This document shows, piece after piece, positions 55,360 to 63,958 of a stretch of 64,000 nt of DNA. Each line of letters opens with the position of its first letter. Position 1 is the stretch's first letter. The DNA is from an uncultured delta proteobacterium (lineage in GTDB: Bacteria > Desulfobacterota > Desulfovibrionia > Desulfovibrionales > Desulfovibrionaceae). The position numbers were made by a program, and so were the translations under genes. Below the pieces are notes generated by a model, which saw only the letters and a program-made list of their open reading frames with translations, did no database searches and was not told the origin of the DNA. Where the stretch lies: contig CAILNX010000030.1 in NCBI GenBank assembly GCA_903835685.1, forward strand, positions 62,001 through 126,000, read 5' to 3'.

Positions 55360-56055
55360 TTGCCCAGGACCATTTCCAGGGATGAGCAGACCAAGCGCAA
55401 ACTGCTCCAGGCCGGGGGCCAGGTCTTTGCCAAGAAGGGCTTCCGCCGGGCCACGGTGCGCGACATCTGCCTGCGGGCCGAAGTGAACGTGGCCTGCATC
55501 GCCTATCATTTCGGGGGCAAGGCCGGGCTGTACGAAAGCGTGCTGAACGAGGCCCATGACGAGGCCCTGCGCCGCTTTCCCACGGACATGGGCCTTCCGC
55601 CCGAGGCCCCGGTGCGGGACCGGCTCAAGGCCTACATCCACTCCTTTCTCCTGCGCCTTCTGGGCCAGGGCCGTTCGGCCTGGCACGGCCGCATCCTCAA
55701 CTGGGAGCTCATCGAGCCCACCGAGGTCCTGGGCTCCCATCTGCGCCGGTCCATCCTGCCCAACGCCCGCAAGCTCCAGGCCATGGTGGCCGAAATACTT
55801 TGCGCGAGCGCCGACGACTGTTCGGTCATCTTCTGCGCCCAGAGCATCGTGGGCCAGTGCCGCCACTACACCCTGGCCCGGCCCATCCTGGAGCTGCTGT
55901 TCCCGGGCCTGAGCCTGGACGACGCAGGCATCGCCCAACTGGCCGAGCACATCACGGAATTCTCCCTGGCCGGAATCCGCCGGTTCAAGGAGTTGCAGCC
56001 GGACCCGGACGCCCCTCTTCCGGCCCCAGCACCGGGAGAGGCGGACAAGGCGTAA
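55360..56055 (+). CDS. TetR-family regulator (CecR/YbiH-like)
   Basis: 231 aa. The N-terminal helix-turn-helix is clear (LLQAGGQVFAKKGFRRATVRDI, then VACIAYHFGGKAGLYESVL), and the C-terminal ligand domain has the WELIEPTEVLG-type block and CRHYTLARPIL of the DUF1956 subgroup. Such proteins usually repress adjacent efflux genes, but none is present here, so its target is elsewhere. Starts at TTG (55360) with GGAGGA 3 bases upstream. Its last 71 bases overlap the convergent peptidase gene. Confidence 0.9.
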   Translation: MPRTISRDEQTKRKLLQAGGQVFAKKGFRRATVRDICLRAEVNVACIAYHFGGKAGLYESVLNEAHDEALRRFPTDMGLPPEAPVRDRLKAYIHSFLLRLLGQGRSAWHGRILNWELIEPTEVLGSHLRRSILPNARKLQAMVAEILCASADDCSVIFCAQSIVGQCRHYTLARPILELLFPGLSLDDAGIAQLAEHITEFSLAGIRRFKELQPDPDAPLPAPAPGEADKA

Positions 56056-56863
56056 GACCGGCCAGGACCCGGCTTTTTAAGATGAGTTCCGGCCGGTACT
56101 CGAAGTGCATGAGATCAAAGGCGGCCCATTTCCCTCCCCAGATGAAGCCCTCGGCCTCGAAGGCGGCCACCACCTCGGCCGGAAAGGCCCGGCGTTCGGC
56201 CGCGATCCTGGCCCCGCCCCGAAAGGTGCGCCAATAGGGCAGGTTCCCGTTGAAATCCACGGCCACGGCAAAGGAATGCAGGCTCAACCGGGTGGTCCCG
56301 GCAATGGGCCGCCAGCAAAAGGTTCCGGCCATGGGAAAGAGGGTCGGCCGCCAGGCCCGATGCGCCCGGACCAGGGGGGCCAGGCGCTCACCCACCCGGT
56401 TCAGGGCCGCAGCCGCCCCATGCGCCCCGTGGAACAGCAGCCGTCGGCCCAGAAAGGGCACCGCCACCCCACCGGCCTGAACCGCCTCCTTGTCCTGACC
56501 GTACAGGGCCTTGAAAAAGGACGTCACCCGCCTGCGGCCAGGGTCGAATCCCGGGGCCGGGGAAAGGCCCGCCTCTCCCAGGGGATAGACCTGCTCCAGC
56601 ATGTCCTTGACGTCCGGGTTCTCCAGGGCCGCCTCGGCGGTCTTGTCGCGGGCCGTGGCATAGACCAGACGCTGGCCGTTGGCCAGGACCAGGACCGGCT
56701 TTTGGTCCGGGGTGTACTCAAGGCCCAGCACGGCCTCGGGATAGGCGGCGCAGAGCACGGCCGCGTCCAGTTCGGCCTCTCCCCCGGCCGGGACTTCGGC
56801 GGAAAAAGACCGGACCGGGAGCAGAAGCAGACAGCACGCCAACCAGGGGCCGAGCCAGACCAT
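55985..56863 (-). CDS. M15-family peptidase (VanY/D-Ala-D-Ala carboxypeptidase-like), exported
   Basis: 292 aa with a signal peptide (about 1-22, ending SFSA). The C-terminal zinc peptidase core reads LSLHSFAVAVDFN (His and Asp ligands) and FDLMHFEYRP (third His), the M15_4 pattern. Predicted to trim peptidoglycan stem peptides in the periplasm. GGAGGT precedes the ATG by 4 bases. The tail after about residue 265 is Pro/Gly-rich and runs into the TetR gene; whether this tail is functional is uncertain. Confidence 0.85.
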   Translation of the reverse strand: MVWLGPWLACCLLLLPVRSFSAEVPAGGEAELDAAVLCAAYPEAVLGLEYTPDQKPVLVLANGQRLVYATARDKTAEAALENPDVKDMLEQVYPLGEAGLSPAPGFDPGRRRVTSFFKALYGQDKEAVQAGGVAVPFLGRRLLFHGAHGAAAALNRVGERLAPLVRAHRAWRPTLFPMAGTFCWRPIAGTTRLSLHSFAVAVDFNGNLPYWRTFRGGARIAAERRAFPAEVVAAFEAEGFIWGGKWAAFDLMHFEYRPELILKSRVLAGLTPCPPLPVLGPEEGRPGPAATP

Positions 56864-56936
56864 ACGGACCTCCGGGGATCATGGGGCAACACGGGGAGAC
56901 AGGGCGGATACTAGACAGTGCCTTTCACGAGCACGC

Positions 56937-56964
56937 AAGAAATAGAAATTATTATTCTTATCTT
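56937..56964 (-). repeat. A+T-rich hairpin element, minus strand
   Basis: On the minus strand AAGATAAGAA-TAATAAT-TTCTATTTCTT then GCGTGC, a close copy of the element after rex but inverted with its gene. Lies 34 bp beyond the stop of the exported protein at 56998-57408. Confidence 0.65.
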
Positions 56965-56997
56965 CAACTCTTGGGTGAGCCCTTTGCGGGGCGCACC

Positions 56998-57408
56998 TTA
57001 GAAGAAAGAACCTCCGGAACGGCGGTGTCCGCCGCCCTGCCGTCCCTTGTGCCCGGAATCATCCGGCCCGCCCCGCACGGTGCGCTCCGAGGGCGGCTCC
57101 CCGCCTTTCACGGCCGCAGCGAAACGGTAGGACAGATCCTGGTATTTCTGGCTGTCCGCCGACACCGTGCTGTTTCGGGCCATGTCCGCCAATTGGTCTG
57201 CGATCTTGAGCATATGCTCCCTGTACACGTCCGGGGCCACGGTTCGCAACTCCTCCAGAAGCCCCCGGCCTTCCTCTGCGCGCCCGGCGCCCCGGCCGGA
57301 CGGACTGCTGGAATTGGCCGGAGGGTCGGCGCTCAAGGCTGGGGACGAGGTCCAGGCGCAAAGAAACAGCGCGGCCAGGACCAAAGGGACCAAAATCTGG
57401 GCACGCAT
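56998..57408 (-). CDS. Small exported protein, unknown
   Basis: 136 aa. Signal peptide (about 1-26, ending PALSA), a Ser/Pro/Gly-rich linker, a helical segment (LLEELRTVAPDVYREHMLKIADQLADM) shown in parts here, and a Gly/Arg/His-rich C-terminus (GGGHRRSGGSFF). No family identified. The ATG at 57408 is favoured by the GGAGGTGT site; a TTG four codons upstream lies within that site. Next to another small exported protein in the same direction. Confidence 0.7.
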   Translation of the reverse strand: MRAQILVPLVLAALFLCAWTSSPALSADPPANSSSPSGRGAGRAEEGRGLLEELRTVAPDVYREHMLKIADQLADMARNSTVSADSQKYQDLSYRFAAAVKGGEPPSERTVRGGPDDSGHKGRQGGGHRRSGGSFF

Positions 57409-57573
57409 GCACACCTCCAAAAGACCGCCGGGCCAGGGCAGGGATTGACCCTGGCCCTGGGGTCGGGTTCGTGTTGACCGGGCGGAAACAACCCAGGCCC
57501 GGCCGCACGAGATCGGGCGGGCCGGGCCTGGCAGGGAAGGGGGACCGGGCGGGGGACGCCACGGTCTGGATGC

Positions 57574-58035
57574 CTAATTGGCGGGCTGGGCCTCTTGTCT
57601 GGCCTTCATCATGGCCGCCTTCATCTTCTCGTGCTTCTTGGCCCGCTTTTCCTTCATGGCGTCGATCTTGGCCAACTGCTCCTTGGTGGCGATCTTGCGG
57701 ACCGCGCGGATGAACTTGGCCTTTTCCAGGGCCAGGGCGTATTCGGCGTCCGCGATCTTGGACACCTGGGCCTTGATGGCCGCGTCCCCGGCCGCCTCGT
57801 CCTTGAACAGGGCGTACAGGGCGCGCTTCTCAGCCATCAGCTTCTCCATCAGGGGCATGGTCTTGGGCTTGGAATCCGCCTTCAGCTTTTCGAGCTGGGC
57901 ATTCTGCTGGTCATTGAAGAGCAGTTCGTAGGCTTTCAAATGACCGCCGCCTTTATGGCCGAAAGCCAGGGCCTGTCCGCCGAAAAGGGCCAGCAAACCG
58001 ATCAGCAGGGCGCTTTTGAGCAAAAGAGAACGCAT
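57574..58035 (-). CDS. Spy/CpxP-like periplasmic protein
   Basis: 153 aa with a signal peptide (ending ALAFG, about 24). The mature part is all-helical and very rich in Lys/Ala/Met, with two LTxxQ-like motifs, LFNDQQNAQLEKL and ATKEQLAKID, that mark the Spy/CpxP/heavy-metal-sensor superfamily of envelope chaperones and sensors. GGAGGA precedes the ATG at 58035; an upstream in-frame extension adds no signal-peptide character. No sensor kinase is adjacent. Confidence 0.8.
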   Translation of the reverse strand: MRSLLLKSALLIGLLALFGGQALAFGHKGGGHLKAYELLFNDQQNAQLEKLKADSKPKTMPLMEKLMAEKRALYALFKDEAAGDAAIKAQVSKIADAEYALALEKAKFIRAVRKIATKEQLAKIDAMKEKRAKKHEKMKAAMMKARQEAQPAN

Positions 58036-58101
58036 ACTTCCTCCGATGAATGATAGGGGTTGGGACTTCACAGACACTAGACCCCGGTCGGACCCGAAAG
58101 G

Positions 58102-59334
58102 TTACACGGCCGGGAGAAACAGGGAGGGCTCCAGGGCCATGGCCGCTCCGGCCGGGCGCAGCTCCAGGACCGCGCGCATGAGGATGGCGTCGTCGTGCCG
58201 GTGCACCGGGTCCAGGCCGGTCTGGTCCTTGAGCCGCCCCAGACGATAGGTCAGGGTGTTGCGGTGGATGCCCAGGGCGTAGGCCGTGGTCTCCAATTCG
58301 AAGCGGTTGGCGAACAGGGCCAGGGTGGTGGCCCGCAACTCGGGCTTTGCGGCCAGGCAGCGGCCCAGGCGGGCGGCCAGGGGCCGCAGGACCATGCCGC
58401 CTGGTCCGGCCCCCAGCTCCCGGAGCAGATAGCCCACGGACAGGGCCGGATCGTGGATGGAGCGCAGGCCCAAGGCCTGGCTCTCGCCCTGATCCCTGGC
58501 CTGGAGGCAGTACAGGGCCTGCCGGTAGGAGGGCGGGTATTCGCTAAAATTCAAGGCCAGTCCGCCGATTCCGCAACAGGTCGCCCCCTCTCCAAGACGG
58601 CCCAGGCAGTCCAGGACCAAATGCCCCCACTCCCGGGCCGCCTCGGCAGCCCCGTCCAGGGGCAGGTGCTTGAGCACGATGAGCCGTTCGTCCAGAACCA
58701 CGGCCACGTCCTGCCCGCACAGGGCCTGGCCCGAGGCCAGCCCCTCCATGATGGCCTCGGAGGAGCGGTCCAGGACCAGTTCCGAGGCCCCGTACAGGGA
58801 CTGGAATCCGGCCAGGAGCGCGGACACGTCGGCCACGGCCACGGCCCGGGGCAGGTCCGGGTCCAGACCCAGGGCCTTGGCCGCGCGCGAGATCCGCCCA
58901 CGGCTCGGCAACGGCCCGGCCCAGAGCAGAAGCTCCACCAGGTGTTCGGTCAGGCGCAGGCGGCTCTGGGTCTCCTGGTGCAGAAGCTCGCGCTCCAGAA
59001 TCAGCTCGGTGATCATCTTGGCCAGCCGGGCGATGCCGCGCACTCCGTCCGGGTCCCCGGTCACCCCGATGACCCCCACGATCTGCCCGTCCATGACAAT
59101 GGGCAGGTTCACACCCTCGCGCGCCCCCGGATACAGGGTGACCTCTCCCGGGTAGATGTCCACGGCTCCGCCGCTCTCCACCACATCCAGGGCGCCCTTG
59201 TGGAAGGTGCGCCGCCGGTCAGGCTGGGCCGTGCCGATGATGACCCCTTCCCGGTTCATGATGTTCACGTTGCAGTGGACCAGGCAGGCGGCCGTGTCCA
59301 CGATGCGCTGGGCCAGGATATCCGAGATGATCAC
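58102..59334 (-). CDS. CdaR-type sugar-diacid/glycerate regulator
   Basis: 410 aa. N-terminal sugar-diacid recognition domain (ILAQRIVDTAACLVHCNVNIM, GVIGVTGDP), a GGDEF-like linker region, and a C-terminal PucR-type helix-turn-helix (NRFELETTAYALGIHRNTLTYRL, in two blocks). In E. coli CdaR activates glucarate/galactarate/glycerate genes. Here it is divergent from an MFS carboxylate carrier and a glycerate kinase, so glycerate or a related acid is the likely effector. GTG start with AAGGAG; that site lies inside one arm of a 14-bp inverted repeat. Confidence 0.92.
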   Translation of the reverse strand: MIISDILAQRIVDTAACLVHCNVNIMNREGVIIGTAQPDRRRTFHKGALDVVESGGAVDIYPGEVTLYPGAREGVNLPIVMDGQIVGVIGVTGDPDGVRGIARLAKMITELILERELLHQETQSRLRLTEHLVELLLWAGPLPSRGRISRAAKALGLDPDLPRAVAVADVSALLAGFQSLYGASELVLDRSSEAIMEGLASGQALCGQDVAVVLDERLIVLKHLPLDGAAEAAREWGHLVLDCLGRLGEGATCCGIGGLALNFSEYPPSYRQALYCLQARDQGESQALGLRSIHDPALSVGYLLRELGAGPGGMVLRPLAARLGRCLAAKPELRATTLALFANRFELETTAYALGIHRNTLTYRLGRLKDQTGLDPVHRHDDAILMRAVLELRPAGAAMALEPSLFLPAV

Positions 59335-59338
59335 GGGA

Positions 59339-59500
59339 CGCTCCTTTGTGCAAAATGACGAAAATACCCCGATCTGTTCTCATTCCCATGGTCAACATTC
59401 CAGTTGAATATTCGCTGATTTCTTTCGATAGAGCAAGGAGAGGCGAATAGTTTTTTCGGCGCACAGGCCTGAACTCTTTTGCTTCATGCACAAAGGAGCG
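59339..59500. promoter_or_regulatory. Inverted-repeat pair in the cdaR/MFS divergent region
   Basis: CGCTCCTTTGTGCA (59339-59352) and its exact reverse complement TGCACAAAGGAGCG (59487-59500) sit near the start of each divergent gene. A nested 7-bp pair TATTCGC (59409-59415) and GCGAATA (59443-59449) and a weak promoter TTGAAT-N17-GATAGA (59404-59432) lie between. Likely regulator-binding sites; function inferred. Confidence 0.55.
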
Positions 59501-59549
59501 CAGCCCCAAGCAGGAGCAGCCCCACCCCTTACAGGAGGTTTTAAGGACC

Positions 59550-60881
59550 ATGAACATCGATCCAGGCAAAGAGGCCAAAGCGTATTCCAAGGTTGACTGG
59601 CGGCTCATCCCCTTCCTCTTTCTCTGCTACATCCTGGCCTACCTGGACCGGGTGAACGTGGGCTTCGCCAAACTCCAGATGCTCAAAGACCTGAACATGA
59701 GCGACGCGGCCTTTGCCACGGGCGCGGGCATCTTCTTCATCGGGTATTTCTTCTTCGAGGTGCCCAGCAACGTGCTGCTGAAGAAATTCGGGGCCAGGAT
59801 GTGGATCGCCCGGATCATGATCACCTGGGGGATCATCTCCTCGCTCATGATGTACGTGACCAGCGAATGGGCCTTCTACTGCATGCGTTTCGTCCTGGGC
59901 CTGGCCGAGGCCGGGTTCTTCCCCGGGATCATCTTCTACCTGACCCTGTGGTATCCCTCGCGCCTGCGCTCCACCCGCCTGGCCCTGTTCGTCTCGGCCA
60001 TCGCCGTGTCCGGGGTCATCGGCAATCCCATCTCGGGCTGGATCATGGACACCTTCAGCGGGTCCGGGGGCCTGGCCGGGTGGCAGTGGCTCTTCCTGGT
60101 CGAGGGCATCCCCTCCATCATCGTGGGCTTCTGGGTCATCGGCTACCTGGACAGCAGCATCGGCGAGGCCAAGTGGCTGGACGCGGAAGAAAAGGCCCTG
60201 CTCATCCACAATGTGGAGAGCGAGGACAGGCACAAGACCGAGCACAAGCTCTCCGACGCCTTCAAGAGCGGCAAGGTCTGGGTCCTGTGCGCCATCTATT
60301 TCACCCTGATGATCGGGCTCTATGGCATCGCCTTCTGGCTGCCCACCATCATCAAGGCCTTCGGGGTCAAGGGCTATTTGAGCGTGGGCCTGATCACGGC
60401 CATCCCCTACGGCGTGACCGTGGTGGGCATGATGCTCATCAGCCGCCATTCCGACCGCACGGGCGAGCGGCGCATGCACTACGTGGTGAACGTCTGCGCC
60501 GGGGCCCTGGGCCTGGTCTTGAGTGGGGTCTATGCGGACACCCCGGCCCTGGCCATCCTGTTCATCTCCATCGGCACCCTGGGGGTCGTCGGGTCCATGC
60601 CCCTGTTCTGGCCCATGCCCTCGGCCTTCTTGACCGGGACCGCGGCTGCGGCGGGCATCGGCATCGTCAATTCCGTGGGCAACCTGGGCGGGTACGTGGG
60701 TCCCAACGTGCCCATCTGGATCAAGCAGTACTCCCAGGACCCCTCGGCCGCCCTGTACGCCATTGCGGCCATCCTGGTCCTGGGCGCGTTCTTGACCTAC
60801 GCCTTCATCCCCGCCGACCTGCACGCCAAGGACCGGGTGGCGGCCCCGGCCGGGGTGGCTCCGGTCCCTGAGGAGGCCTAG
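59550..60881 (+). CDS. MFS carboxylate transporter (ACS/phthalate-permease family)
   Basis: 443 aa, 12 membrane helices. Family features: YILAYLDRVNVGFAKLQML near the start, RFVLGLAEAGFFPGI, and DRTGERRMHY after helix 8. This family carries sugar acids, glycerate, galactonate or tartrate with protons. Divergent from cdaR and followed by glycerate 2-kinase, which points to glycerate or an aldarate-derived acid. A GGAGG and an AAGGA site precede the ATG. Confidence 0.93.
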   Translation: MNIDPGKEAKAYSKVDWRLIPFLFLCYILAYLDRVNVGFAKLQMLKDLNMSDAAFATGAGIFFIGYFFFEVPSNVLLKKFGARMWIARIMITWGIISSLMMYVTSEWAFYCMRFVLGLAEAGFFPGIIFYLTLWYPSRLRSTRLALFVSAIAVSGVIGNPISGWIMDTFSGSGGLAGWQWLFLVEGIPSIIVGFWVIGYLDSSIGEAKWLDAEEKALLIHNVESEDRHKTEHKLSDAFKSGKVWVLCAIYFTLMIGLYGIAFWLPTIIKAFGVKGYLSVGLITAIPYGVTVVGMMLISRHSDRTGERRMHYVVNVCAGALGLVLSGVYADTPALAILFISIGTLGVVGSMPLFWPMPSAFLTGTAAAAGIGIVNSVGNLGGYVGPNVPIWIKQYSQDPSAALYAIAAILVLGAFLTYAFIPADLHAKDRVAAPAGVAPVPEEA

Positions 60882-60902
60882 CCCCTTTCCGCCTGAACCA
60901 TC

Positions 60903-60938
60903 CCGGGGAGGCCCCCAAAGGGTCTCCCCGGCCTTTTT
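60903..60938 (+). terminator. Intrinsic terminator after the MFS gene
   Basis: CCGGGGAG-GCCC, 5-base loop, GGG-TCTCCCCGG, CC and five T. One mismatch in the stem. It separates the transporter from the kinase gene, which then probably has its own promoter or depends on read-through. Confidence 0.8.
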
Positions 60939-61007
60939 GGATGCTCGCACCGCCAGTCGGCCTGCTGACAAAAATCAATCCGGCCAGCCGGAACCCAGAG
61001 GACAGAC

Positions 61008-62369
61008 ATGCGCCAGTTCGATCACTTGCGTGAAATATTCCAGGCCGCCCTGACCCGGATCGACCCCTTTCAGATGATGATCGACCACGTCCGGCTGGAC
61101 GGGGACATCCTGTCCGTGTCCTTTGACGACGAGCGGCACGAGGTGGACCTTGCGGCCTATGACCAGGTGCTGGTGCTCGGCGCGGGCAAGGCCTCGGCGC
61201 GCATGGGCCGGGCCGTGGAGGACATCCTGGGGGAGCGCGTGACCCGGGGCCTGATTTCGGTGAAATACGGCCACGCCGAACCCCTCACCCGGATCACCGT
61301 GGTGGAGTCCGGCCATCCCACCCCGGACGAGAACGGGGAGGGCGCGGCCCGAAGCATGGCCGAGATGGTGCGCACGGCCGACGAAAAGACCCTGATCCTG
61401 AACCTGGTCTCCGGGGGCGGGTCGGCCCTGCTGCCCTGCCCCCTGGTGCACGAGGGGGAGGGCCTGCGCCTGACCCTGGCCGACAAGCAGAACATGACCC
61501 GCTGCCTCCTGGCCTGCGGGGCGGACATCGGGGAGATCAACTGCATCCGCAAGCACATTTCCGGGGTCAAGGGCGGGCGGCTGCTGGAGCTCATGGCCCC
61601 GGCCCGGAGCCTCAACTTCATCCTCTCGGACGTGGTCGGCGACCGCCTGGACACCATCGCCTCGGGGCTCACCAGCGGGGACGAGACCACCTTTGCGGAC
61701 GCCCTGGCCATCATCGAGAAATACCGCATCGCGGACCAGGCCCCGCCCGAGGTGATGAAGGCCTTAAGCCTCGGGGCCCAGGGCCGCATCCGGGAGACCC
61801 CCAAGCCCGGGGACCCAGCCACGACTCTGGCCACCAACATCCTCATCGGCACCAACCAGGCCGCCCTGCTGGCCGCCTGCGAAAAGGCCCGGTCCTTCGG
61901 CTACAACACTGCGGCCCTGACCTGCGCCCTGACCGGAGAATCGCGGGAGGCGGCCAAATTCCTCTTCGGCATCGCCCGGGACGTGCGCAAGAGCGAGATG
62001 CTGGTCAAAAAACCAGCCTGCGTCATCGCCGGAGGGGAGACCGTGGTCACCCTGACCGGCACGGGCAAGGGCGGCCGCAACCAGGAGATGGCCCTGGCCT
62101 TTTTGATCGAGCTGGCCAAGGACGAGGCCCGGGGCGCGGACATCTCCTTTCTGTCCGCGTCCACGGACGGCACCGACGGCCCCACGGACGCGGCCGGGGC
62201 CTTTGCCTCGACCCAGGTCCTGGACCTGGCCCGCCAGGCCGGGCTGTCCCTGGAGTCCTATCTGCGCAACAGCGACTCCTACCATTTCTTCGAGAAAATC
62301 GGACACCTCCTGAAAACCGGCCCGACCATGACCAATGTCTGCGATTTGCACATGCTGCTTATTGTCTGA
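61008..62369 (+). CDS. gckA: Glycerate 2-kinase (DUF4147/MOFRL type)
   Basis: 453 aa. N-terminal DUF4147 domain (VLVLGAGKASARMGRAVE, then NLVSGGGSALLP, GEINCIRKHISGVKGGRL) and C-terminal MOFRL domain (ETVVTLTGTGKGGRNQEMAL, STDGTDGPTDAAGA) match the glycerate-2-phosphate-forming kinase. It feeds glycerate into lower glycolysis. AGAGGA precedes the ATG. Together with the MFS carrier and cdaR it makes a glycerate-use locus. Confidence 0.95.
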   Translation: MRQFDHLREIFQAALTRIDPFQMMIDHVRLDGDILSVSFDDERHEVDLAAYDQVLVLGAGKASARMGRAVEDILGERVTRGLISVKYGHAEPLTRITVVESGHPTPDENGEGAARSMAEMVRTADEKTLILNLVSGGGSALLPCPLVHEGEGLRLTLADKQNMTRCLLACGADIGEINCIRKHISGVKGGRLLELMAPARSLNFILSDVVGDRLDTIASGLTSGDETTFADALAIIEKYRIADQAPPEVMKALSLGAQGRIRETPKPGDPATTLATNILIGTNQAALLAACEKARSFGYNTAALTCALTGESREAAKFLFGIARDVRKSEMLVKKPACVIAGGETVVTLTGTGKGGRNQEMALAFLIELAKDEARGADISFLSASTDGTDGPTDAAGAFASTQVLDLARQAGLSLESYLRNSDSYHFFEKIGHLLKTGPTMTNVCDLHMLLIV

Positions 62370-62491
62370 CCCGGCCACCTCAACTTCTCCGGGCCTGGGC
62401 CGATAAGGACATTGCGCCCATCACGGCAGAGACTCCATGGGGGAGTTTCTGGCTTTAATTGTCCAAAATCCCAACGTTTCGGAGGCCCTTC

Positions 62492-62683
62492 ATGAATCCA
62501 GTGTCCGGCGCCTTAAGCGCCCCTGTGCAGCAAGCTTCCCCCCTGGGCTCCGTTTCACCGTCAGGTCCTTCCGCTGCCCAGCAGACCCAGACCCCCCAGG
62601 GGGACACGGTCTCCATCTCCGCCCAGGGGAGACAGTTGGCCAAGGGGCCGTCCGCCCTCGACGTTGACGCTCCTTCCGCCTAG
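62492..62683 (+). CDS. Small Ser/Gln/Pro-rich protein
   Basis: 63 aa with a GGAGG site 8 bases before the ATG. The first 40 residues are low-complexity Ser/Pro/Gln; the end has GDTVSISAQGRQLA, a motif seen in small flagellar or anti-sigma-like proteins of this group, though no flagellar gene is near. Followed by a strong terminator, which supports that it is transcribed. Function unknown. Confidence 0.6.
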   Translation: MNPVSGALSAPVQQASPLGSVSPSGPSAAQQTQTPQGDTVSISAQGRQLAKGPSALDVDAPSA

Positions 62684-62720
62684 AAGCCTTTCAAGACCAG
62701 ATCGCGCGCCAAGAAAGAAA

Positions 62721-62751
62721 GGCGGCTCGGGATGACCGGGCCGCCTTTTTT
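62721..62751 (+). terminator. Intrinsic terminator after the small gene
   Basis: GGCGGCTCGG, 5-base loop, CCGGGCCGCC and six T, 38 bp after the stop. Confidence 0.88.
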
Positions 62752-62849
62752 AGTGCGGGTCGTTCGGATATTGGTTATTCATGAACAGTCATATCAAATA
62801 GACATGAGGGCAGGAAGCAAGAAGGCTCAAAGCCGAGAAAGGGGGGGCC

Positions 62850-63701
62850 ATGACGCCGAAAGAAGTGGTTGCGTCTCACCATCAGACGTTTGAAAGCATA
62901 CGCCATTTTGACGAGCAGGGGAACGAATTCTGGCTTGCCCGAGAACTCGCGGTCGTCTTGGAGTACTCCCAATTCCGCCATTTCCTGCCGGTCATTGCAA
63001 AAGCGAAAGAGGCATGTACTGGCAGCGGGCAGGTATTGGAAAACCATTTTGAGGATATCCTCACAATGGTCGAGATAGGTTCCGGGGCCAAACGGCCAAT
63101 TGAGGATTGCCGTCTCACCCGCTACGCCTGCTATTTGATTGTCCAAAACGGCGATCCGTCCAAACCGGTCATTGCCAACGGCCAAACATATTTTGCCATC
63201 CAGACCAGGCGGCAGGAACTCAGCGATGATCAAGCCTTCTCACGGTTGTCGGAGGATGAGCGCCGCCTGATGCTGCGCCGCGAAGTGGCGGAACACAACA
63301 AGGGACTGGTGGCCGCCGCCAAGGACGCCGGGGTGGAAACGACCCTGGACTATGCCATATTTCAGGACCACGGGTATCGCGGTCTCTACGGCGGCCTGGG
63401 AGCCAAGGACATACACTCCCGCAAGGGGCTCAAGAAGAGCCAGAAAATACTCGACCATATGGGCAGCACGGAACTCGCGGCCAACCTGTTCCGCGCCACA
63501 CAGACGGAAGAGAAGCTGCGCCGGGACAAGATCAAGGGCAAGCGGGCCGCCAATGACACACATCACAAGGTTGGAGCAAAGGTCCGAAAAACCATCGAGG
63601 ACCTTGGCGGAACCATGCCGGAACATCTCCCGACCCCGGATCGGAGTATCAAGCAACTTGAAAAGGGTCCGAAAAAGATTGGCAAATCTGACGATGAATA
63701 G
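62850..63701 (+). CDS. dinD: DinD-like DNA-damage-inducible protein D
   Basis: 283 aa. N-terminal BRO-N-like domain (EFWLARELAVVLEYSQFRHFLPVI, in two parts; RLTRYACYLIVQNGDP) followed by the DinD-specific region (YFAIQTRRQEL, FQDHGYRGLYGGL, GSTELAANLFRATQTEEKL). E. coli DinD is SOS-induced and inhibits RecA strand exchange. The gene is visibly lower in GC and uses different codons from the rest of the window, and lies beside an attachment site, so it was probably acquired. A GGGGGG run, not a normal ribosome site, precedes the ATG. No clear LexA box was found. Confidence 0.9.
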   Translation: MTPKEVVASHHQTFESIRHFDEQGNEFWLARELAVVLEYSQFRHFLPVIAKAKEACTGSGQVLENHFEDILTMVEIGSGAKRPIEDCRLTRYACYLIVQNGDPSKPVIANGQTYFAIQTRRQELSDDQAFSRLSEDERRLMLRREVAEHNKGLVAAAKDAGVETTLDYAIFQDHGYRGLYGGLGAKDIHSRKGLKKSQKILDHMGSTELAANLFRATQTEEKLRRDKIKGKRAANDTHHKVGAKVRKTIEDLGGTMPEHLPTPDRSIKQLEKGPKKIGKSDDE

Positions 63702-63739
63702 CGGCAGCATTCCTGTCCGACCTTTCCCCCCTCATCCAA

Positions 63740-63760
63740 ACCCGCCCCGGCGGGTTTTTT
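63740..63760 (+). terminator. Intrinsic terminator after dinD
   Basis: ACCCGC-CCCG-GCGGGT followed by a run of six T (63755-63760), 38 bp after the dinD stop. Confidence 0.85.
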
Positions 63761-63871
63761 GTTGCTCCGTGACCGAGATACCCTGGGATTCCGGTTGCGC
63801 CGACCGCTTTTCCTCATGGCTCTTCACTGAAGAGAGTGGGAACAGGATGGGGGCAGAAACAAAGAACAACG

Positions 63872-63904
63872 AAAAAGGGGCCAGACATCTCTGTCCAACC
63901 CCTT
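63872..63904 (-). terminator. Terminator of the tRNA-Arg gene, minus strand
   Basis: On the minus strand AAGGGG-TT-GGACA-GAGA-TGTCT-GG-CCCCTT followed by TTTC. It lies just beyond the CCA end of the tRNA fragment, where an ordinary tRNA terminator would be. Confidence 0.7.
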
Positions 63905-63912
63905 GATTTCCA

Positions 63913-63958
63913 TGGTGCGCCCGGCAGGATTCGAACCTGCGGCCTACGGATTCGTAGT
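63913..63958 (-). pseudogene. 3' half of tRNA-Arg(ACG), probable attachment site
   Basis: Minus strand: anticodon loop CTACGAA (anticodon ACG), stem half TCCGT, variable loop AGGCC, T-arm GCAGG-TTCGAAT-CCTGC, acceptor half CGGGCGC, discriminator A and CCA. The sequence 5' of the anticodon loop (63959-64000) does not pair with these: no GCGCCCG acceptor strand or D-arm is present. The break at the anticodon loop is typical for integrase attachment sites. The intact tRNA would be at the far end of an element that extends to the right beyond the window. Confidence 0.8.

Noticed and set aside
62760-62850. LexA box upstream of dinD
   Set aside because: A GAACAGTCAT segment is present, but no palindrome matching a known LexA consensus was found.
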